From positions 3,739,501 to 3,803,500 of the forward strand of contig OY978525.1 of the NCBI GenBank assembly GCA_963854835.1: 64,000 nt of DNA. Reading direction: 5' to 3'. Below, in pieces: positions 60,547 through 64,000 of the stretch. The notes under the pieces are model-generated. The model ran no database searches and was not told the origin of the DNA. It saw only the letters and a list, made by a program, of their open reading frames with translations. The stretch is from Megamerina dolium. Its lineage: Eukaryota; Arthropoda; Insecta; Diptera; Megamerinidae. The translations under genes and the position numbers were made by a program. Within the stretch, counting starts at the first letter, position 1, and each line of letters starts with the position of its first letter.

Positions 60547-60789
60547 TATTTTTGGCTTTATTAGTTTAAAGTAAACTGCAACTGATGCAAACACAACTGC
60601 TTATGAGCAGTGGTGTATATTTAACGTGCTTGTCGACCAAACTGAAACAGAGTTGCAAACGGCAATACCACAAAAATAATGAACACAATCAAAAAAATCA
60701 GCCGCCAGTCGAGTTGAGAACGGCAATATGAATTTCTCGACGGCGACCAAACTGTTTCAAAAGTTGTGAACCGCAATAGGGGCATTAAT

Positions 60790-62755
60790 TTACAAAGTGG
60801 AACACAAAAATCATCATAAAAAATCATACACATTTTTCTATTTTGAGGATATTGACAATTTTGGAATAAATTCAAAAATCAAATAGTATTGAAAATTGTA
60901 CATCTGGACTCAATCTTTTCAGTTAAAATTTCGTTTTCTACGATTTCTCAGAATTTTCAATTCCAATGAACTCGACTTAAACGGTTATTACTTTTCGCCA
61001 CAAAAATATATCGTAGACAAACAAAATGAAAAATATCAAGGAGTGCACATTTTTTTTTTATCGATTGACCTAATTTCTCAATAAACTCGTATACATCAAA
61101 TTGCTACCACGCTCTTTTGCAGGTGTGGTGAAAATGAAGGGACACAACTGTCACGGAAACGAATTTTGTTGTTTTCGTCGATTTGTTTGAAGACAAATTA
61201 TGTTGCCAACGCATTGTTCATCCTTTTGAATGAATATATACATAAATGAATTAATCAATAATAAGGCAATGGAATAGAGTAATTACGTATTTGCATAGTG
61301 GGTGTGATTATAATGAATCCCCATAGAAGAATCAACTAGTTTTATTATGAAATCTATTCAATGAGCACAGTTGACAACTCAAATGGAAAATATTATTTGC
61401 AATTGAAATGAGATTTTGTGTTGGTAGAGTTTAAGATGTTGGTGAAGGTATAATGTCAATGCAATAAGTGAGATGATGCGTAGTTTGGAAAGCGGTTTCT
61501 ATTTTGGGGCATAAAATTTCAACGAATGATATTTTCGGTATTTAGAACAATTCATTCGATCAATTTGCAAAGTGCTTATTCTAGTGATATTGAGATTTTT
61601 TTCTAAACCACCCATTTCTATAAATCTAAATTTAAAAGTGGATGTTGGTCCCAAATGAGATCGGTTCTGCTTTTGTAATCAATGATCAGAACAGCACCTA
61701 TTTGATTTTGTTAATATTTTTGGAATTTCTGTCTTACACATGATTTTTCAAGATACTCAAATAGTTATATTGTACTAAGCTATTAGCTTTCACACAAAAT
61801 AAAATATTTACATAAACATTAGTTTTATGCTTCGTTGACGCCATGTAAATTTAGAATAAAATTTAAATAAATACTACCAACTTTTTGCTGTAAATGAGTT
61901 TTTATTGTAAACTACAAGTACATATAAGTAACTGCCTTTGAATATCTATCTAATGAAAGGAAGGTATAGTAGGTAGTTTTGTGGCACAAGTACCTGCAAT
62001 TATTGTTCATTTTCAGACTCACTGTGGAAAATTGTAAAAGTGTTTATAATTGCGAAAAGCTAACAGTTAAACAAGTCATAAAACCATTCATTCTTCATAT
62101 GAGGTATTGTTTTTTGTTTTTTTTTTCCCTTTAGAGAAAGTTTCTTGCTTGTATAGTATGTACTGATATTGTACGTATTCTGCTTGAAGTGGTTTCGTAG
62201 TTACTTAAAATGTTATGTTGTACAATGTACATTAAGGATCTTTGAAATGATAAAACACCCCAAAAAAATATATGTATGATTTTTTTAATTTATTGTTATT
62301 ATTGTTCATAAAAGGTGAAAATATGATTATCATAGTGATGATGAAGATGAAGAATCATCAGTAAAGCCTTAAGAAACTTGTGAACAAAGAGAAAATACAA
62401 TATTTCGTGGTTTCTTGAGAAAGAATACAAAAAAAATTATTTAAGAGCCTCAAGCAGATGTATAAAAATAAATTAAAACCGCATTAGGTATATCAACATG
62501 ATTATAAAATCTGTAGTGTAATTTACAAAAATTAAATACATAAATATATTCGTGTAATTGCATTAGTTGTGGAAGAGTGATTTATGAAGATTATTAATAA
62601 TGGCATTTGAATATGTGATTCTTTGAGGTTCAAAAAAAAAAAAAAAATGCGTAAGACAACAAATATTAGGGGTGTGCTGGGGGTAAATGCTACAAATTCG
62701 AGGTCATATTTAAAAAAAATGGTATGGATATTGACAAATATCCACACAGTTGCTT
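60790..62755. other. Gene-poor, nothing recognised
   Basis: AT-rich, no credible ORF or transposon end. Confidence 0.4.
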
Positions 62756-62759
62756 AGAA

Positions 62760-63270
62760 AGAGCTCCTAGAAGGCTTAAATCTATGACTTTTTCTCCTCA
62801 ATATTATTCCCAAAATTACTTACCTCCTAGCATATGCAATTCTTAGGGGGACTACATTGTAATATAGAGTTTTATAGAAATAAAATTCGCTGCCATTGTT
62901 TTCAGGATGTCTTTGGAAGTATAAAATTTATGAACGACCTAAATTTACTTTTTCTCCCCAATATTTTTCACTTTTTATGAAGACTACCATACAAAGTGGA
63001 CGTTTTTGTTAATAAAATCGCTCCCATCGCTTTCACAGTGCTCCTAGAGGGGCAAAATATATGACCGACTACGATTCATTTTTGAAATTCAACATTTTTT
63101 CTAAACATACCTGCTTTCTATTTTTATCCCTTAAGGGGCTACCGTACAAAATGCACATAAAAATAGCTGAAAATCAACAAATATCCTCATAGTTGTCTAG
63201 AAATCTCTTTTAGAGAGATATAATGCAGAGCCAACTCACATTAATTTTGCCTCCACAATATATTTTCTAA
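62760..63270 (-). repeat. Family A repeats, reversed
   Basis: About three units in reverse: CTTTTTCTCCTCAATATT, TACCTCCTAGCA, GGAAGTATAAAATTTATGA, then ACTACCATACAAAGTGGACG and GGGGCTACCGTACAAAATGC, which are the reversed core (TTTGTATGGTAG, TTTGTACGGTAGC). Confidence 0.6.
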
Positions 63271-64000
63271 CTTTAAGTGTTTTAAAAAATTATATTCTCA
63301 ACTTTTGGAACAGATCTAATATACAATACATATGTATTGTATATAAATTTCTTTCGTAGTTACTTTTAATTACTTATGAATTAAATTCGTGCATATTTTT
63401 AATTTTTCACAAAATTAAAGCATAAAAAGTGGTATCATTTTAATATATTTTTTATTTCCAATTATAGACGGGCGTAGTATGAAGCTATAATTATTAGGTT
63501 CTTATGAGCTAAGTAGAAATTATATATTTTGAAAAATATTATTGTCGGCACGTATAGACTACAATTAGTTCTCATTAATAAATGCATTGTCAAAAATTTG
63601 TTCTTTTTTTTGTTGTTGTGTGGTTAAAAATAAAATTATATTTCATTAATTGATATTACTTAGACAGAGTGGTCTGTCCACAACAATAAAAATATGTTAT
63701 GACATAAGGTTATGATAAATATTTGTGCATATTTGTTACGATCAAAATTAAATAACACTGTAGAACAAAATCAACTCTTTGGAAATGCTTCAAAAGCTTC
63801 TATCTGTGTTTTAATTTTAACTCATTTGCTTTGTTAATCCATAGGTGCTTCTGGTCTTTGGTGACTTGAAATGAAAGTTTTTGAAAAATATTTCTGATAT
63901 GCAATATCTATTGAAAGTATGAAATTGGGCGTGTCCATTGATTATGAATTTTGCTGATATTATTCTTGTTGCATACTTTTTACACATTTAGGGAATAAAA
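63271..64000. other. Window end, nothing recognised
   Basis: AT-rich, no ORF. Confidence 0.4.

Larger units (their letters stand above)
59605..60784. mobile_element. PIF/Harbinger transposon, internally deleted, with TTA target duplication
   Basis: 1180 bases bounded by TTA on both sides (59,602-59,604 and 60,785-60,787), the 3-base target of Harbinger elements. The ends are inverted repeats: TGCCCCTATTGC at the left and its complement at the right. Similarity continues as GGTTCAC.ACT / CGTTCACCACT, then CAGTTTGGTCG, and further in as GTGG..ACACCACTG. Inside are 5' parts of two converging genes: a HARBI1-like transposase (+) and a second protein of Myb/SANT type (-). The middle, which should hold the rest of both genes, is missing, so this copy cannot encode a working transposase but keeps both ends. 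Confidence 0.85.

Overview
The window reads as nuclear DNA of a higher fly, most plausibly a tephritid fruit fly or a close relative. It is AT-rich, most introns are 49-75 bp, the leader-like exons are rich in CAA/ACG repeats, one protein carries a long Gln/His tract, and Tc1/mariner, PIF/Harbinger and tRNA-SINE remnants lie in long gene-poor stretches. The genus is inference.

Layout. 1-600: 3' end of an unidentified + strand gene with a GC-AG intron, followed 37 bases after its stop by a second small ORF encoding a 60-residue single-pass membrane peptide, apparently on the same transcript. 600-15,650: no host gene found; two tandem-repeat arrays (about 5.0-5.8 and 8.4-10.1 kb), a LINE tail inside the second, and a decayed mariner. 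15,651-16,971 (-): secreted DNA/RNA non-specific endonuclease, three exons. 18,128-19,477 (-): proteasomal ubiquitin receptor Rpn13/ADRM1, three coding exons. 24,444-26,243 (+): PABP-interacting protein Paip1, coding region in one exon. Its leader probably begins near 20.6-21.4 kb and its leader intron holds an intact-looking Tc1-like transposon (22,560-24,236). 27,468-27,827: full-length tRNA-derived SINE. 28,036-28,664 (+): a Myb/SANT-like gene whose 3' end is repeated in tandem. About 30.8-31.9 kb (+): a probable non-coding first exon of an unknown gene. 31.9-64 kb: no host coding exon found; two mariner remnants, two relatives of another Tc1/mariner lineage, an internally deleted Harbinger element, SINE fragments and more repeat arrays.

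The genes do not form one pathway. Rpn13 (protein degradation) and Paip1 (translation initiation) are divergent housekeeping neighbours. The most unusual content is a group of tandem repeats, mostly about 150 bp per unit and otherwise diverged, that share a core close to TTTGTATGGGAG; the bicistronic-looking small ORF; the IR/DR-type Tc1 element; and a Harbinger derivative that keeps the 5' stubs of two converging genes. I found no convincing new enzymatic or defence system.
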